From Virgibacillus natechei (GTDB lineage Bacteria; Bacillota; Bacilli; Bacillales; Amphibacillaceae), in assembly GCF_026013645.1 (NCBI RefSeq), contig NZ_CP110224.1:1302001-1366000 (forward strand): DNA of 64,000 nt, read 5' to 3'. This document shows positions 38,610-48,372 of the stretch, piece after piece. The position numbers were made by a program, and so were the translations under genes. The notes under the pieces are model-generated. The model was not told where the DNA came from, ran no database searches, and worked only from the letters and a program-made list of their open reading frames with translations. Numbering within the stretch: the stretch's first letter is position 1; each line of letters begins with the position of its first letter.

Positions 38610-39644
38610 ATGGTAAAAGAAATAAATGATACGCTTATTAGAGCATACAACGGTGAGAAAACACAACATACACCTGCTTGGTATATGCGTCAGGCTGGAA
38701 GGTCGCAAGAGGAGTATCGCAAACTAAAGCAAAAGTATTCCCTATTTGAAATCACACATCAACCTGAGTTATGTGCTTATGTTACACGCCTACCTGTTGA
38801 ACATTATGGTGTAGATGGAGCAATTCTTTATAAAGATATTATGTCACCATTGCCTGCATTAGGAGTGGATGTGGAGATTAAATCGGGTATTGGCCCAGTT
38901 ATTCATAATCCGATTTCAAGCTATCATGATATTGAAAAACTAGGGACCATTAACCCTAAATCAGATGTACCCTATGTACTGGATACGATTAAACTTCTAA
39001 CAGAGGAACAGTTAGATGTACCTTTAATAGGGTTTAGTGGAGCGCCTTTTACACTAGCTAGTTATATGATTGAAGGTGGCCCATCTAAAAATTATGCTAA
39101 AACAAAAAGTTTTATGTATCGTGAACCAGAGGCATGGTTTGCCTTAATGGATAAGTTGGCAGACATGACGATCACGTATGTAGAAGCACAGATTCATGCA
39201 GGTGCAAAGGCTATTCAGATTTTCGATTCATGGGTTGGCGCACTTAATGCCGCGGATTACCGTTATTTTATAAAACCTGTTATGACACGAATTTTTTCAG
39301 CATTACGTGTGCATCAAGTGCCATTAATTGTTTTTGGAGTAGGTGCACGCCATCTTCTGTTGGAGTGGAACGACTTACCAGTTGATGTTATCGGTTTAGA
39401 CTGGCGCACATCCATTACGGAAGCACGTGAATTAGGAGTGACGAAGGTTCTTCAAGGTAATTTGGATCCTGCACTTCTTCTAACAAACTGGGAAACGATT
39501 GAAAAACGTACGGAAGCTATTTTAGAGGACGGAATGAATGATGGAAACCATGTATTTAATTTGGGTCATGGCGTGACACCAGATGTTAACCCTGAAACAT
39601 TAAAGAGGCTTACTGCATTCGTTCATGCGTACTCTAAAAGATAA
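38610..39644 (+). CDS. hemE: Uroporphyrinogen decarboxylase HemE
   Basis: A 344-residue cytoplasmic enzyme that converts uroporphyrinogen III to coproporphyrinogen III. The family signature [16 protein letters not shown] near the N terminus supplies the substrate-binding arginines; [12 protein letters not shown] contains the catalytic Asp, and [17 protein letters not shown] and FDSWVGAL line the cleft. The ATG at 38610 follows AAAGGGTGG. It heads the hemE-hemH-hemY operon; hemH begins 26 bases downstream. Full length. Confidence 0.95.
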   Translation: MVKEINDTLIRAYNGEKTQHTPAWYMRQAGRSQEEYRKLKQKYSLFEITHQPELCAYVTRLPVEHYGVDGAILYKDIMSPLPALGVDVEIKSGIGPVIHNPISSYHDIEKLGTINPKSDVPYVLDTIKLLTEEQLDVPLIGFSGAPFTLASYMIEGGPSKNYAKTKSFMYREPEAWFALMDKLADMTITYVEAQIHAGAKAIQIFDSWVGALNAADYRYFIKPVMTRIFSALRVHQVPLIVFGVGARHLLLEWNDLPVDVIGLDWRTSITEARELGVTKVLQGNLDPALLLTNWETIEKRTEAILEDGMNDGNHVFNLGHGVTPDVNPETLKRLTAFVHAYSKR

Positions 39645-39670
39645 CATTTTTGATAAAGAGGTGCTATGAA

Positions 39671-40609
39671 ATGAGTAGGGAAAAGATAGGATTATTGGTT
39701 ATGGCGTACGGTACGCCATATAAAGAAGAAGATATCGAACGCTATTATACACATATTCGCCACGGAAGAAAGCCAGCTGAGGATGCATTGCAGGATTTAA
39801 AAGATCGGTATAAAGCTATTGGTGGTATTTCACCATTAGCTAGAATTACAGAACAACAAGCAAAAGCAATTGAAGCGAATCTTAATGCTGGGCAGGATGA
39901 ATATGAATTCAAGGCATACATCGGCTTGAAGCATATTGAGCCATTCATTGAAGATGCAGTTGAAGAAATGGCAAAGGACGGGATCGAGCAAGCTGTTTCA
40001 ATCGTTTTGGCTCCGCATTATTCTACATTCAGTGTGAAATCGTACAACCAACGTGCAAGTGATGAAGCAGCAAAACATGGCGTAACATCGCTTGCTTCTG
40101 TGGAGAGTTGGTACAATGCTCCAGGATTTATTAACTATTGGGCAGATCAAATTGATGCTGTTTATAATGAAATACCAAATGAAGAGAAGGAAAATGCTGT
40201 ATTAGTTGTCTCTGCACATAGTTTGCCAGAGAAAATTTTACAAGATGGGGATCCATATGTAGAGCAGCTTGCTGAAACAGCGAAATTAATTATAGAAAAG
40301 ACAGCGATTAAAAACTATGAAATTGGCTGGCAAAGTGAAGGGAATACACCTGATCCATGGCTTGGCCCGGATGTGCAGGATCTAACGCGTGATCTGTATG
40401 AACAAAAAGGCTATCGTTCGTTTATCTATGCACCAGTTGGCTTTATTTCGGATCACTTGGAAGTTTTATTTGACAATGATTATGAATGTAAAGTTGTATG
40501 TGATGAACTCGGAGCTAATTATTATCGTCCTGAGATGCCAAATACACATCCATTGTTTATCGACACATTAGCAGATGTTGTACTAAAAAAAGTGAAGCGT
40601 GAAGCGTAA
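39671..40609 (+). CDS. hemH: Coproporphyrin III ferrochelatase HemH (CpfC)
   Basis: A 312-residue monomeric ferrochelatase. In Gram-positive bacteria it inserts iron into coproporphyrin III. The N-terminal [20 protein letters not shown] loop, [15 protein letters not shown] (with the iron-binding His), VSAHSLPEK and the C-terminal [17 protein letters not shown] are typical; the last contains His and Glu of the metal site. It starts at the ATG behind AAAGAGGTG. It ends by overlapping hemY by one base (TAATG), so translation is coupled. Confidence 0.95.
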   Translation: MSREKIGLLVMAYGTPYKEEDIERYYTHIRHGRKPAEDALQDLKDRYKAIGGISPLARITEQQAKAIEANLNAGQDEYEFKAYIGLKHIEPFIEDAVEEMAKDGIEQAVSIVLAPHYSTFSVKSYNQRASDEAAKHGVTSLASVESWYNAPGFINYWADQIDAVYNEIPNEEKENAVLVVSAHSLPEKILQDGDPYVEQLAETAKLIIEKTAIKNYEIGWQSEGNTPDPWLGPDVQDLTRDLYEQKGYRSFIYAPVGFISDHLEVLFDNDYECKVVCDELGANYYRPEMPNTHPLFIDTLADVVLKKVKREA

Positions 40610-42012
40610 TGGCAGACACTAAAAAAATAGTTATTGTAGGTGGCGGTATTACAGGATTATCTGCGGCTTACTATTTACAGAAAGAAATAAAAGCTAATCA
40701 GCTTCCTTATGAAGTAAAGCTAGTTGAAGCAAGTGATCGTCTAGGTGGTAAAATTAAAACCATGAAACGTGACGGTTATACAATTGAACAAGGAGCAGAT
40801 TCACTTTTATCCAGGAAAAGACCTGCCATGAAGCTTGTTGAGGAATTAGGGATTGAAGATAAAATGGTTCGAAATGGCACAGGCCAATCCTACATTTTAG
40901 TGAAAAACAAATTACACAAAATGCCTAAAGGAGCTTTTATGGGAATCCCCACACAGGTCAGTCCCTTTTTATTTTCAGGAATATTTTCTCCTAAGGGGAA
41001 ATTACGTGCTGGGTTAGACTTTATGTTACCAAAAGGAAAAGCAGCAACAGACCAGTCACTTGGTGGTTTCTTTCGTCATCGCTTTGGAAATGAGTTGGTA
41101 GATCATTTAATTGAGCCATTGTTGTCAGGCATCTATACTGGTGATATTGATGATATGAGCTTAATGGCAACATTCCCTAACTTTTATAACTTGGAACAAG
41201 AACACCGTAGTTTAATAAGAGGACTACAGAAAACAATGCCTAAGCCAACGAAATCTAAAGGGAAAAATCCGGGTGTGTTTTTCTCATTTGAAAATGGTTT
41301 AGAGACATTGATTGATGAAGTTCATAACCAACTAGATGAAGGAACAACGAAATTAAACACAGCGGTCGATCATGTAGAGAAAAAAGAGCACGGCTATCAT
41401 TTGTTACTGAGTAGTGGTGAAGTGTATAAGGCGGATGCAGTGATTATGGCTGTGCCTCATTTCACCTTACCGAAGATGTTTAGTCAATATGATTTCTTTA
41501 AATCATTTAAGGATATACCAGCTACCTCAACAGCAAATGTTGTTCTTGCTTTTGATCAATCTGCTATTAAAAAAGACATCGATGGGACAGGCTTTCTCGT
41601 GTCTAGAAATAGCGATTATCGCATAACTGCATGTACATGGACACATAAAAAATGGCCACAAACAACACCGGAAGGGAAAGTCCTTTTACGTAGCTATGTT
41701 GGAAGGCCAAATGATCAGTCTGTTGTGGACTTGTCCGATGAGACTATTAAGGAAATTGTTATGAATGATTTAAAGAAGACAATGAAAATAACGGCAGAAC
41801 CTGAATTCAGTGTGATAACACGCTGGAAGGATGCAAGAGCACAATATAAGGTAGGACATCTGGAGCATATTGCTAAGGTGCGCAAAGAGGCCCGTGAACA
41901 TGTACCTGGTGTATTTTTAACAGGGAGCTCCTATAATGGTGTTGGCATACCGGATTGTATTGGTCAAGGTGAACAAGCTGTTGCTGACGTGTTGGACTTT
42001 TTAAATAGGTAA
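40609..42012 (+). CDS. hemY: Coproporphyrinogen III oxidase HemY (CgoX)
   Basis: A 467-residue FAD-dependent oxidase that aromatises coproporphyrinogen III before iron insertion in the Gram-positive heme pathway. The dinucleotide fold is at the N terminus (IVIVGGGITGLSAAYYLQ), with GGKIKTMKRDGYTIEQGADS next and the C-terminal FAD contact TGSSYNGVGIPDCIGQG. Peripheral membrane association is expected. It is the last gene of the operon, whose order (hemE-hemH-hemY) matches B. subtilis. Following B. subtilis genes yhgD and yhgE are missing; pepF lies there instead, convergent. Confidence 0.94.
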   Translation: MADTKKIVIVGGGITGLSAAYYLQKEIKANQLPYEVKLVEASDRLGGKIKTMKRDGYTIEQGADSLLSRKRPAMKLVEELGIEDKMVRNGTGQSYILVKNKLHKMPKGAFMGIPTQVSPFLFSGIFSPKGKLRAGLDFMLPKGKAATDQSLGGFFRHRFGNELVDHLIEPLLSGIYTGDIDDMSLMATFPNFYNLEQEHRSLIRGLQKTMPKPTKSKGKNPGVFFSFENGLETLIDEVHNQLDEGTTKLNTAVDHVEKKEHGYHLLLSSGEVYKADAVIMAVPHFTLPKMFSQYDFFKSFKDIPATSTANVVLAFDQSAIKKDIDGTGFLVSRNSDYRITACTWTHKKWPQTTPEGKVLLRSYVGRPNDQSVVDLSDETIKEIVMNDLKKTMKITAEPEFSVITRWKDARAQYKVGHLEHIAKVRKEAREHVPGVFLTGSSYNGVGIPDCIGQGEQAVADVLDFLNR

Positions 42013-42025
42013 CATGTAGAATACT

Positions 42026-42066
42026 GGCTTCATACGATGACTTATCGTATGAAGCCTTTTTTCCTT
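42026..42066 (+). terminator. hemEHY operon terminator
   Basis: GGCTTCATACGAT / ATCGTATGAAGCC with a five-base loop and TTTTTTCC, 14 bases after the hemY stop. Confidence 0.93.
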
Positions 42067-42210
42067 TTTTTGATGTCCTATTAGACTAACGCTTCAAGAG
42101 TATGAATACGTAGTTGATTCGTTTGTTATTAACAATTTTTCCTCCCGTATTCGAACTGACTAATCTAAGCCTATCACTTTATTAGAAACCCTTGTAATCT
42201 GCCAAAAAAA

Positions 42211-42242
42211 GAAAATGCTCAAGTATTAACCTGAGCATTTTC
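42211..42242 (-). terminator. pepF terminator
   Basis: GAAAATGCTCA / TGAGCATTTTC; on the minus strand it is followed by TTTTTTT. It sits nine bases past the pepF stop. Confidence 0.88.
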
Positions 42243-42251
42243 ACTATAGCT

Positions 42252-44063
42252 TTATTCGTAGCTTTTCTCCAGTTCATCAACAAGTGAGCCAACATATGCG
42301 ACAGCTTCTCTAATTGCATCAGGCTTTGACATGTCGACACCTGCTTGTTTAATAAGTTCAAGTGGCTTTTCGCTTCCGCCTGATTTGAGGACATTTAACC
42401 AGCGGTCAACAGCTGGCTTTCCTTCTGTTTCGATTTTCTGAGCAACTGCAGTCGAAACTGTTAAGCCTGCAGAATACGTATACGGATATAATCCCATATA
42501 ATAATGTGGTTGACGCATCCAGGTAAGACCTGCACCTTCATCAAATGCTACCGTATCGCCCCAGAAGTTTTCTAAGGCTTCTCGTTTTTGCTCTGATAAT
42601 ACATTAGCGGTTAATGGTGTTCCTTCTTCGGCTAATGTGTACACCCTACGTTGGAATTCACCTTCCAATAAATGGGTGACGAAATTGTGGTAGTACGTCC
42701 CAAGTAATTGTGTGATGACCCAGCGCTTCATACGTTTGTCATCTGTTTTATGAAGTAGATGTTTTGCGAGCAGTAATTCATTAATGGTTGACGGTGCCTC
42801 TACGAAATAAGTGGACGGACGTGTATTAACCATTGATTGATTTTCACCTGCAAGAAAGAAATGTCCGGCATGGCCTAATTCATGTGCTAGTACAAAAGCT
42901 CCGCGCATGGTATCTGTCCATGTTATTAATATATAGGGATGGACACCATATGGACTTGCACAAAATGCTCCTGTTTGTTTACCCACATTGTCAGATAAAT
43001 CGACCCATCGTTTATGAATCCCTTTTTTCATGATTTCACTATATTCAGGACCCATTATTTCAAGTGCTTCAATAATGGTAGACGTTGCTTCTTCATAAGT
43101 TGTTTCAGGGTTAAACGTTGGGTCTAATGGTGCTTTCAGGTCACTGAAATGTAACTCATCCAGCCCGAGCTTTTCTTTTTTCAGTTTTGCATAACGACGC
43201 ATATGGGGTGCTAACTCTTGTTGTATAACATCCAATTGGTTGTTATACATTTCCTTGGTAACCTGCTGTGGTTGAAGAAGCATATCAGTAACCGAATCAT
43301 AGGAACGCAGGCGTGACATCGTAACTTGTTTCTTTACCTCGGTTGCATATGTTGCAGCGAACGTGTTTTTATACTGGTTTAAAGTCTTAATAAACGAATC
43401 ATACGCATTGCGACGCGTTTTTTTATCTGCAGCTAATTCATAGCGATCTTCATATAATGCAGCGGACATTGGTAACTCAGAACCATCTTCCCCAGTGATT
43501 GAATCGAATTCCATATCGGAAGACTTACTGCGTCCGTAAATCATATATGGTGCACCATGTACTTCACTAAGCGCTGCTAATGTTTCTTCTAGTTCTGGTG
43601 AAAGTGTGTATGGTTTTTTCTCAGCTATATCATGAAGCGCCTTTTGGAAGGTCTTCAGTTTTGGTTCTTCTTGTAAAAATTGATCAATTGCTTCATCAGA
43701 AAGGCGTAATAATTCAGATTGAACAAAGGAAAGCTTTGCACTTATAGATGCAAGTGCTGAAGAGACCTTTGCTGTGTCACGTTGATTGTCAGGATCCGTG
43801 CCATCCGCGCTTGATTTAAGTGTGGCATAGGTAGCTACTCTGGTAATTCTTATTTGAAGTTGCTCCTGAGCGGATAGGCCGTTTAATAGGTTCTGTGCAC
43901 TTGAACCTAATTCTCCTTTATATTGTGTAACTTCACTAACTGCTTCTTGGATCGCATTCAGTTCTTTTTCCCATTCCTCGTCAGATTTGAATAAATCATT
44001 CAAATTCCATTTTTGCTCATCAGGAACTTCTTCACGGTTCAATCTTCTTGTTTTTGTTGTCAT
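42252..44063 (-). CDS. pepF: Oligoendopeptidase F
   Basis: A 603-residue cytoplasmic zinc metallopeptidase (family M3B) that cleaves oligopeptides of roughly 7-17 residues. The zinc site is the HExxH of LAHELGHAGHF, with the third ligand Glu in VEAPSTINELLLAKHL. The all-helical architecture and length are normal. It starts at ATG (MTTKTRRLNREEVPDEQKW) after GGGAAGGGG, with its own terminator. It lies between hemY and yhfH, where B. subtilis has other genes. Confidence 0.93.
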   Translation of the reverse strand: MTTKTRRLNREEVPDEQKWNLNDLFKSDEEWEKELNAIQEAVSEVTQYKGELGSSAQNLLNGLSAQEQLQIRITRVATYATLKSSADGTDPDNQRDTAKVSSALASISAKLSFVQSELLRLSDEAIDQFLQEEPKLKTFQKALHDIAEKKPYTLSPELEETLAALSEVHGAPYMIYGRSKSSDMEFDSITGEDGSELPMSAALYEDRYELAADKKTRRNAYDSFIKTLNQYKNTFAATYATEVKKQVTMSRLRSYDSVTDMLLQPQQVTKEMYNNQLDVIQQELAPHMRRYAKLKKEKLGLDELHFSDLKAPLDPTFNPETTYEEATSTIIEALEIMGPEYSEIMKKGIHKRWVDLSDNVGKQTGAFCASPYGVHPYILITWTDTMRGAFVLAHELGHAGHFFLAGENQSMVNTRPSTYFVEAPSTINELLLAKHLLHKTDDKRMKRWVITQLLGTYYHNFVTHLLEGEFQRRVYTLAEEGTPLTANVLSEQKREALENFWGDTVAFDEGAGLTWMRQPHYYMGLYPYTYSAGLTVSTAVAQKIETEGKPAVDRWLNVLKSGGSEKPLELIKQAGVDMSKPDAIREAVAYVGSLVDELEKSYE

Positions 44064-44173
44064 TTGTATGCCCCTTCCCCAAAATATTTCGATACTCTAA
44101 ATAATTATAATATAAAAACAAATAGAATGATATAATTTTTCAGTTATTACACAGAAAAAAACACGCAGTAAAA

Positions 44174-44201
44174 ACTGACAACTATTTAAATAGCTGTCAG
44201 T
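44174..44201 (-). terminator. yhfH terminator
   Basis: ACTGACA...TGTCAGT with the inner pairing CTATTTAAATAG; on the minus strand followed by TTTTTAC. About 75 bases past the yhfH stop. Confidence 0.72.
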
Positions 44202-44274
44202 AGATCTAAGTGGTAGTGTTGTAGTACAGTATAGATGGAAGTCTACGATTATTAGAGCTTAATAGATTTTTTAT

Positions 44275-44403
44275 TTATCGCGCTGGGTGATCACATTCGT
44301 CACAAAGGTTAATATAGCAATCTGCCTTTTCATTGATGTCATACCCGCAGTTCTTGCATTGCTTCTTTGGCAAATTTCTGAAAAATTCTAAAACATTTAT
44401 CAT
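44275..44403 (-). CDS. yhfH: YhfH-like zinc-ribbon small protein
   Basis: A 42-residue protein. It has an amphipathic start (MINVLEFFRNLPKKQ) and a four-cysteine zinc ribbon: CKNCG...C...CDEC, ending DHPAR. The pattern and the divergent position beside yhfI match the YhfH family of Bacillales, whose function is unknown. The ATG is well supported by GAGGGAGG nine bases upstream. Confidence 0.82.
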   Translation of the reverse strand: MINVLEFFRNLPKKQCKNCGYDINEKADCYINLCDECDHPAR

Positions 44404-44505
44404 GAATTAGCCTCCCTCTTCTTTGTATTTACATCATTGTACTATAACAATATTCATTTAGTCAACACTGTGTTACAACATATTTTAAAAAAGGAGTGGA
44501 TTTTT

Positions 44506-45234
44506 ATGAAATTAACAGTTATCGGATGCTGGGGTGGCTATCCCGCGCCAAATGGTGCAACATCTTCGTATTTAATTGAAAACGATAATTTTTCCTTACT
44601 GATTGATGTAGGGAGTGGAGCATTATCCAAGTTACAACAGTATAAACAGGTATCTGCTCTTGATGCAGTCATGGTATCGCATTATCATCATGATCATGTC
44701 GCGGACATTGGCGTATTACAGTATGCCAAGCTCGTCCAATCTTTTGTAGAAGGCAATAAGGAAGTTTTACCTATATATGGACATGCTGAGGACAAAGAAG
44801 GATTTGATTCCTTGACCCATCACTATACAAAAGGAGTTTCCTATGACCCTGCCAAAGGGTTGAAAATCGGGCCATTTTATATTAGATTTTTACAAACTAA
44901 TCATCCAGTTCCGTGTTATGGTATGCGGATTACAGATGGCAGCAGCACAATTGTCTATACAGCTGATACAAGTTATAAAGAAGCATGGATTGATTTTGCT
45001 AGAGATGCAGATTTGCTCATCACAGACTGCAATTTTTATGCGGACCAAGACGCTACAAAAGCAGGTCATATGACTAGTAAAGAAGGCGCTTCGATTGCGG
45101 CAAATGCAAATGTGAAAGAGTTGCTGTTAAGTCATTTGCCACAATATGGCGATAACCAGCAATTAGTTCAGGAAGCGAAGCTATATTTTAAAGGAGATGT
45201 ACATTTAGCAACAGAGGGATTTACTTGGAATTAA
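44506..45234 (+). CDS. yhfI: Metallo-beta-lactamase-fold hydrolase YhfI
   Basis: A 242-residue cytoplasmic protein with a metallo-beta-lactamase fold of the RNase Z/phosphodiesterase type. Motif II is SHYHHDHVADI, preceded by LLIDVGSGAL; a later His is in QTNHPVPCYGMRI, the metal-bridging Asp in VYTADTSYK, and the last His in GHMTSKEGASIA and LLSHL. Length equals YhfI of B. subtilis. The reaction is unknown. The ATG follows AAGGAGTGG. lplJ begins 77 bases downstream, perhaps with its own promoter. Confidence 0.9.
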   Translation: MKLTVIGCWGGYPAPNGATSSYLIENDNFSLLIDVGSGALSKLQQYKQVSALDAVMVSHYHHDHVADIGVLQYAKLVQSFVEGNKEVLPIYGHAEDKEGFDSLTHHYTKGVSYDPAKGLKIGPFYIRFLQTNHPVPCYGMRITDGSSTIVYTADTSYKEAWIDFARDADLLITDCNFYADQDATKAGHMTSKEGASIAANANVKELLLSHLPQYGDNQQLVQEAKLYFKGDVHLATEGFTWN

Positions 45235-45311
45235 ACCAGTTGTATGTTTTGATTGCTACTATTTTTTGCAGTAAACTAGATAGAAGAGACATTTAAAGGA
45301 GGACTGTTACG

Positions 45312-46307
45312 ATGAAATTTATAGATAATCAAGGTATTACTGATCCAATGATTAATCTTGCATTGGAGGAATATATTTTAGAGAATTTTGGTGAACAAGA
45401 TACATATTTATTATTCTATATCAATAAGCCATCTATTATAATTGGTAGAAACCAGAACTCTGTTGAGGAGATTAATACGGATTATGTTGACGAACATGGA
45501 ATAAAAGTTGTACGTCGCTTATCAGGCGGGGGTGCTGTGTATCATGATGAACAGAATTTGAATTTCAGTTTTATAACACAGGATGACGGAGAAAGCTTTC
45601 AAAACTTCCAAAAATTCACCCAGCCAATGGTAGATGCTTTAAATAAAATTGGTGTGCCTGCCGAGTTACATGGAAGAAATGACCTTGCTGCGGAAGGGCG
45701 TAAAATTTCTGGTAACGCTATGTTTTCAACAAAAGGGCGGATGTTCAGTCATGGAACATTAATGTTGGATTCTGAAATTGAACACGTTGTTTCAGCTTTA
45801 AATGTAAATAAGGAAAAAATTAAATCGAAAGGCATCAAATCCATTCGTAGTCGTGTAGCAAATATCTCTGAATTTCTGGAAGAGAAAATTACGATGAACG
45901 AATTCAAGGAACTTATTTTGCGGCATGTTTTTGATGTAGAAGATGTAAAGGATGTTCCACGTCATGAATTAACAGAAAAAGATTGGAAAAACATTTACCA
46001 AATTTCCAAAGAACGCTATCAGCAATGGGAGTGGAATTATGGTAAGTCTCCATCCTTTAATATTCAGGAATCGCATAAATTCGATGCTGGTTTAGTGGAT
46101 GTTCGTCTGGATGTAAAAAAAGGGATCATCGAAAACTGTAAAATTTATGGGGACTTCTTTGGTGTTGGAAATATACAAGTTATAGAAGACAGCCTGACTG
46201 GTGTGCGTCATGAGCGTAAAGCGATTGAAAAAGCGTTAGCAGATGTAGATGTGCCGCATTATCTTGGTAGAATTGCGAAGGAAGATTTCATTAATTTAAT
46301 TTACTAA
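45312..46307 (+). CDS. lplJ: Lipoate-protein ligase LplJ
   Basis: A 331-residue enzyme that activates lipoate with ATP and attaches it to E2 and GcvH lipoyl domains. Signatures: IIGRNQNSVEEIN, VVRRLSGGGAVYHDEQNLNF (the RRxSGGGAVYHD lipoate-binding loop) and GRKISGNAMFSTKGR (with the catalytic Lys). The C-terminal accessory domain (about 250-331) is present, as in the self-sufficient ligases. The ATG follows AAAGGAGG. Its neighbours yhfI and lcfB are the same in B. subtilis. Confidence 0.94.
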   Translation: MKFIDNQGITDPMINLALEEYILENFGEQDTYLLFYINKPSIIIGRNQNSVEEINTDYVDEHGIKVVRRLSGGGAVYHDEQNLNFSFITQDDGESFQNFQKFTQPMVDALNKIGVPAELHGRNDLAAEGRKISGNAMFSTKGRMFSHGTLMLDSEIEHVVSALNVNKEKIKSKGIKSIRSRVANISEFLEEKITMNEFKELILRHVFDVEDVKDVPRHELTEKDWKNIYQISKERYQQWEWNYGKSPSFNIQESHKFDAGLVDVRLDVKKGIIENCKIYGDFFGVGNIQVIEDSLTGVRHERKAIEKALADVDVPHYLGRIAKEDFINLIY

Positions 46308-46319
46308 CATTTCTGCTGA

Positions 46320-46351
46320 GAAAAGCTCATTCTGTTGATGAGCTTTTTTCT
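46320..46351 (+). terminator. lplJ terminator
   Basis: GAAAAGCTCAT / ATGAGCTTTTTTC with a seven-base loop. Confidence 0.88.
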
Positions 46352-46366
46352 TTTCTTAATTTAGAC

Positions 46367-46395
46367 TTGAATTAAATTCGTGATTATTCTATAAT
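46367..46395 (+). promoter_or_regulatory. Predicted sigma-A promoter of lcfB
   Basis: TTGAAT (46367-46372), 17-base spacer, TATAAT (46390-46395). The FadR operator begins eight bases downstream of the -10. Confidence 0.7.
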
Positions 46396-46402
46396 TAGTA
46401 AA

Positions 46403-46420
46403 TGAATGAATAATCATTCA
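46403..46420 (+). promoter_or_regulatory. FadR operator upstream of lcfB
   Basis: TGAATGAATAATCATTCA fits every position of the B. subtilis FadR consensus TGAATGAMTANTCATTCA. It overlaps the expected transcription start, so bound FadR would block lcfB until long-chain acyl-CoA releases it. Confidence 0.85.
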
Positions 46421-46444
46421 TTTACTAATTTAAGGGGGATTTTA

Positions 46445-47983
46445 ATGAATTTAAGCGATCAATTATCAATTACTGCAAAGAATTATCCGTCAAAAACTGC
46501 TTATGTTTTTCAAGACGAAGAGACGAGCTATATGGAATTAGAAAGTTCCGTAAAAAAGTTTGCTTCACAATTAGAGAAGTTAGGTTATCAAAAAGGGGAT
46601 CATGTTGCTTTAATTGTTGGGAACAGTCCGTATTATATAGCAGGACTGTACGGGGCACTTCGATTGGGCCTAGTCGTTATACCAATCAATCCATTATATA
46701 CACCGCATGAAATGAGTTATATTTTAAATAATGGTGATGTTAAAGCTGTTATTACAATGGATATATTACTCGATAAATTTGTCGCCATTGATGATCAGCT
46801 ACCAAAGGTGAACCATTACATATCCTGTGAATCAGGTGCAGAGGTTGATCTGGATAATCATACCCTTTCCTCTAAAATGAAATCGTTTACAGTGATGGTT
46901 CAGGGAGGATCAGTTGATTACGTAGGGCCAAACATAAACGAAGATGATGCGGCCATTATATTATATACTTCTGGGACAACTGGGAAGCCAAAAGGTGCCA
47001 TTTTATCGCATCATAATTTATACTCCAATGCACGAGACGTTGCAGATTATTTAACAATAACCAGGGAAGACCGGGTTGTTGCAGCTTTACCTATGTTCCA
47101 TGTTTTTTGTTTAACGGTGTCGTTAAATGCACCGTTAATAAATGGAGGAACTGTTTTAATTATGCCGACATTCTCTCCTTCAGAAGTATTTCGAATGACA
47201 AAAGACCATCATGCAACCGTATTTGCCGGTGTACCGACAATGTATAATTATCTATTGCAAAGTGCAAAAGAAAATAAAGATAGTTTTTCCGGAATCCGTT
47301 TATGTATTTCTGGCGGAGCATCCATGCCTGTTTCGTTGTTAAAAGATTTTGAACAAGCATTTGATGTAAATATATCAGAAGGGTACGGATTATCAGAAGC
47401 AAGCCCAGTTACGTGCTTCAATCCATTAGATCGCCCTCGAAAACCTGGCTCTATTGGAAGAAGTATCATCCATGTTGAAAATAAAGTGGTTGATGAACGT
47501 GGTGATGAAGTTGAAATAGGTGAAGTAGGGGAATTAATCGTACAAGGCCCTAATGTGATGCAGGGATACTATAATTTTCCGGAAGAGACCTCTGTTGCAC
47601 TGAGAGATGGTTGGCTTTATACAGGTGATATGGCTCAGATGGATGATGAGGGATATTTTTATATTGTGGATCGAAAAAAAGATTTGATTCTTGTCGGTGG
47701 ATATAATGTTTATCCCAGGGAGGTAGAAGAAGTACTATATTCCCATCCAAACGTAATGGAAGTAGCTGTAGTTGGAGTACCAGATCCAGAATTAGGCGAA
47801 GCAGTAAGAAGTTTTGTGGTTGTGAGTGATCCCACAATAACAGAAGAGATTTTAGCTGACTTTTGTAAAGAACAATTGGTAAAATATAAAATTCCAACTC
47901 AGATTGAATTTCTAGATGAATTACCGAAAAACACGACAGGAAAAATTCTCAGAAGAAGTCTTCGGGACAAAGTAACCAATTAA
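46445..47983 (+). CDS. lcfB: Long-chain fatty-acid-CoA ligase LcfB
   Basis: A 512-residue member of the ANL adenylating superfamily that activates fatty acids to acyl-CoA for beta-oxidation. The P-loop-like AMP motif is ILYTSGTTGKPKGAILSH; GYGLSEASPVTC, the A8 hinge YTGDMAQMDDEGYFYIVDRK and the C-terminal catalytic Lys in KNTTGKILRR are all intact. I chose the ATG after AAGGGGG, 13 codons inside the longest frame. Control by FadR is indicated by the operator. Position matches B. subtilis yhfL (lcfB). An R1 repeat begins at the base after its stop codon. Confidence 0.93.
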   Translation: MNLSDQLSITAKNYPSKTAYVFQDEETSYMELESSVKKFASQLEKLGYQKGDHVALIVGNSPYYIAGLYGALRLGLVVIPINPLYTPHEMSYILNNGDVKAVITMDILLDKFVAIDDQLPKVNHYISCESGAEVDLDNHTLSSKMKSFTVMVQGGSVDYVGPNINEDDAAIILYTSGTTGKPKGAILSHHNLYSNARDVADYLTITREDRVVAALPMFHVFCLTVSLNAPLINGGTVLIMPTFSPSEVFRMTKDHHATVFAGVPTMYNYLLQSAKENKDSFSGIRLCISGGASMPVSLLKDFEQAFDVNISEGYGLSEASPVTCFNPLDRPRKPGSIGRSIIHVENKVVDERGDEVEIGEVGELIVQGPNVMQGYYNFPEETSVALRDGWLYTGDMAQMDDEGYFYIVDRKKDLILVGGYNVYPREVEEVLYSHPNVMEVAVVGVPDPELGEAVRSFVVVSDPTITEEILADFCKEQLVKYKIPTQIEFLDELPKNTTGKILRRSLRDKVTN

Positions 47984-48140
47984 GAACAAAAGCGCAAGCG
48001 CCCGTTTAGCGACGTACAAACTGCGCTCAGCGCTGCGGATGGTTCAACGTTGCCATGCAAAGTGGCGGTTTTAGTTGAATCTCCTTTTCCGCAATGAGAT
48101 TAGATGAACTTGACTTATCGCCAGTAAGATAGGGAATCAC
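47984..48140 (+). repeat. Dispersed repeat R1, left half only
   Basis: GAACAAAAGCGCAAGCGCCC and about 140 further bases match the first part of the copies at 31770 and 35271 (inverted), ending at ACTTGACTTATCGCCA. The GGGCGCTGGAGC end is missing. It starts at the base after the lcfB stop. Confidence 0.85.
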
Positions 48141-48169
48141 CATGGCTCGCCTTGAGCGAGCCACTATCT
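48127..48169 (+). terminator. Two-part hairpin after lcfB and R1
   Basis: AGATAG / CTATCT enclose TGGCTCGC / GCGAGCCA with a CTTGA loop. There is no clear T-run. It may end lcfB transcription or be part of a repeat. Confidence 0.45.
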
Positions 48170-48276
48170 ATCATGAATAAAAAATGTGATGATCAACTTC
48201 TACAGAAAATGGTGCAGAACATGCCGAAATAGAGGGTGTATTGTAAGTAAAAGTACAATCATTGAATTTTTTTCAA

Positions 48277-48322
48277 AAAATTGTGTTTTCTTGTAGCTTT
48301 TTATGTAGAATTTTGGTATATT
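48277..48322 (+). promoter_or_regulatory. comK promoter region with a ComK K-box half
   Basis: AAAA-TTGTG-TTTT (48277-48289) is an exact AAAA-N5-TTTT ComK half-site. TATATT (48317-48322) is a likely -10 with no good -35, as usual for ComK-activated promoters. A second half-site is not exact. Autoactivation of comK is inferred. Confidence 0.5.
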
Positions 48323-48372
48323 ACATGTAAGCCACTTTCTTTTCGCTTTATAAACGAAAGGAAAAAATAATA

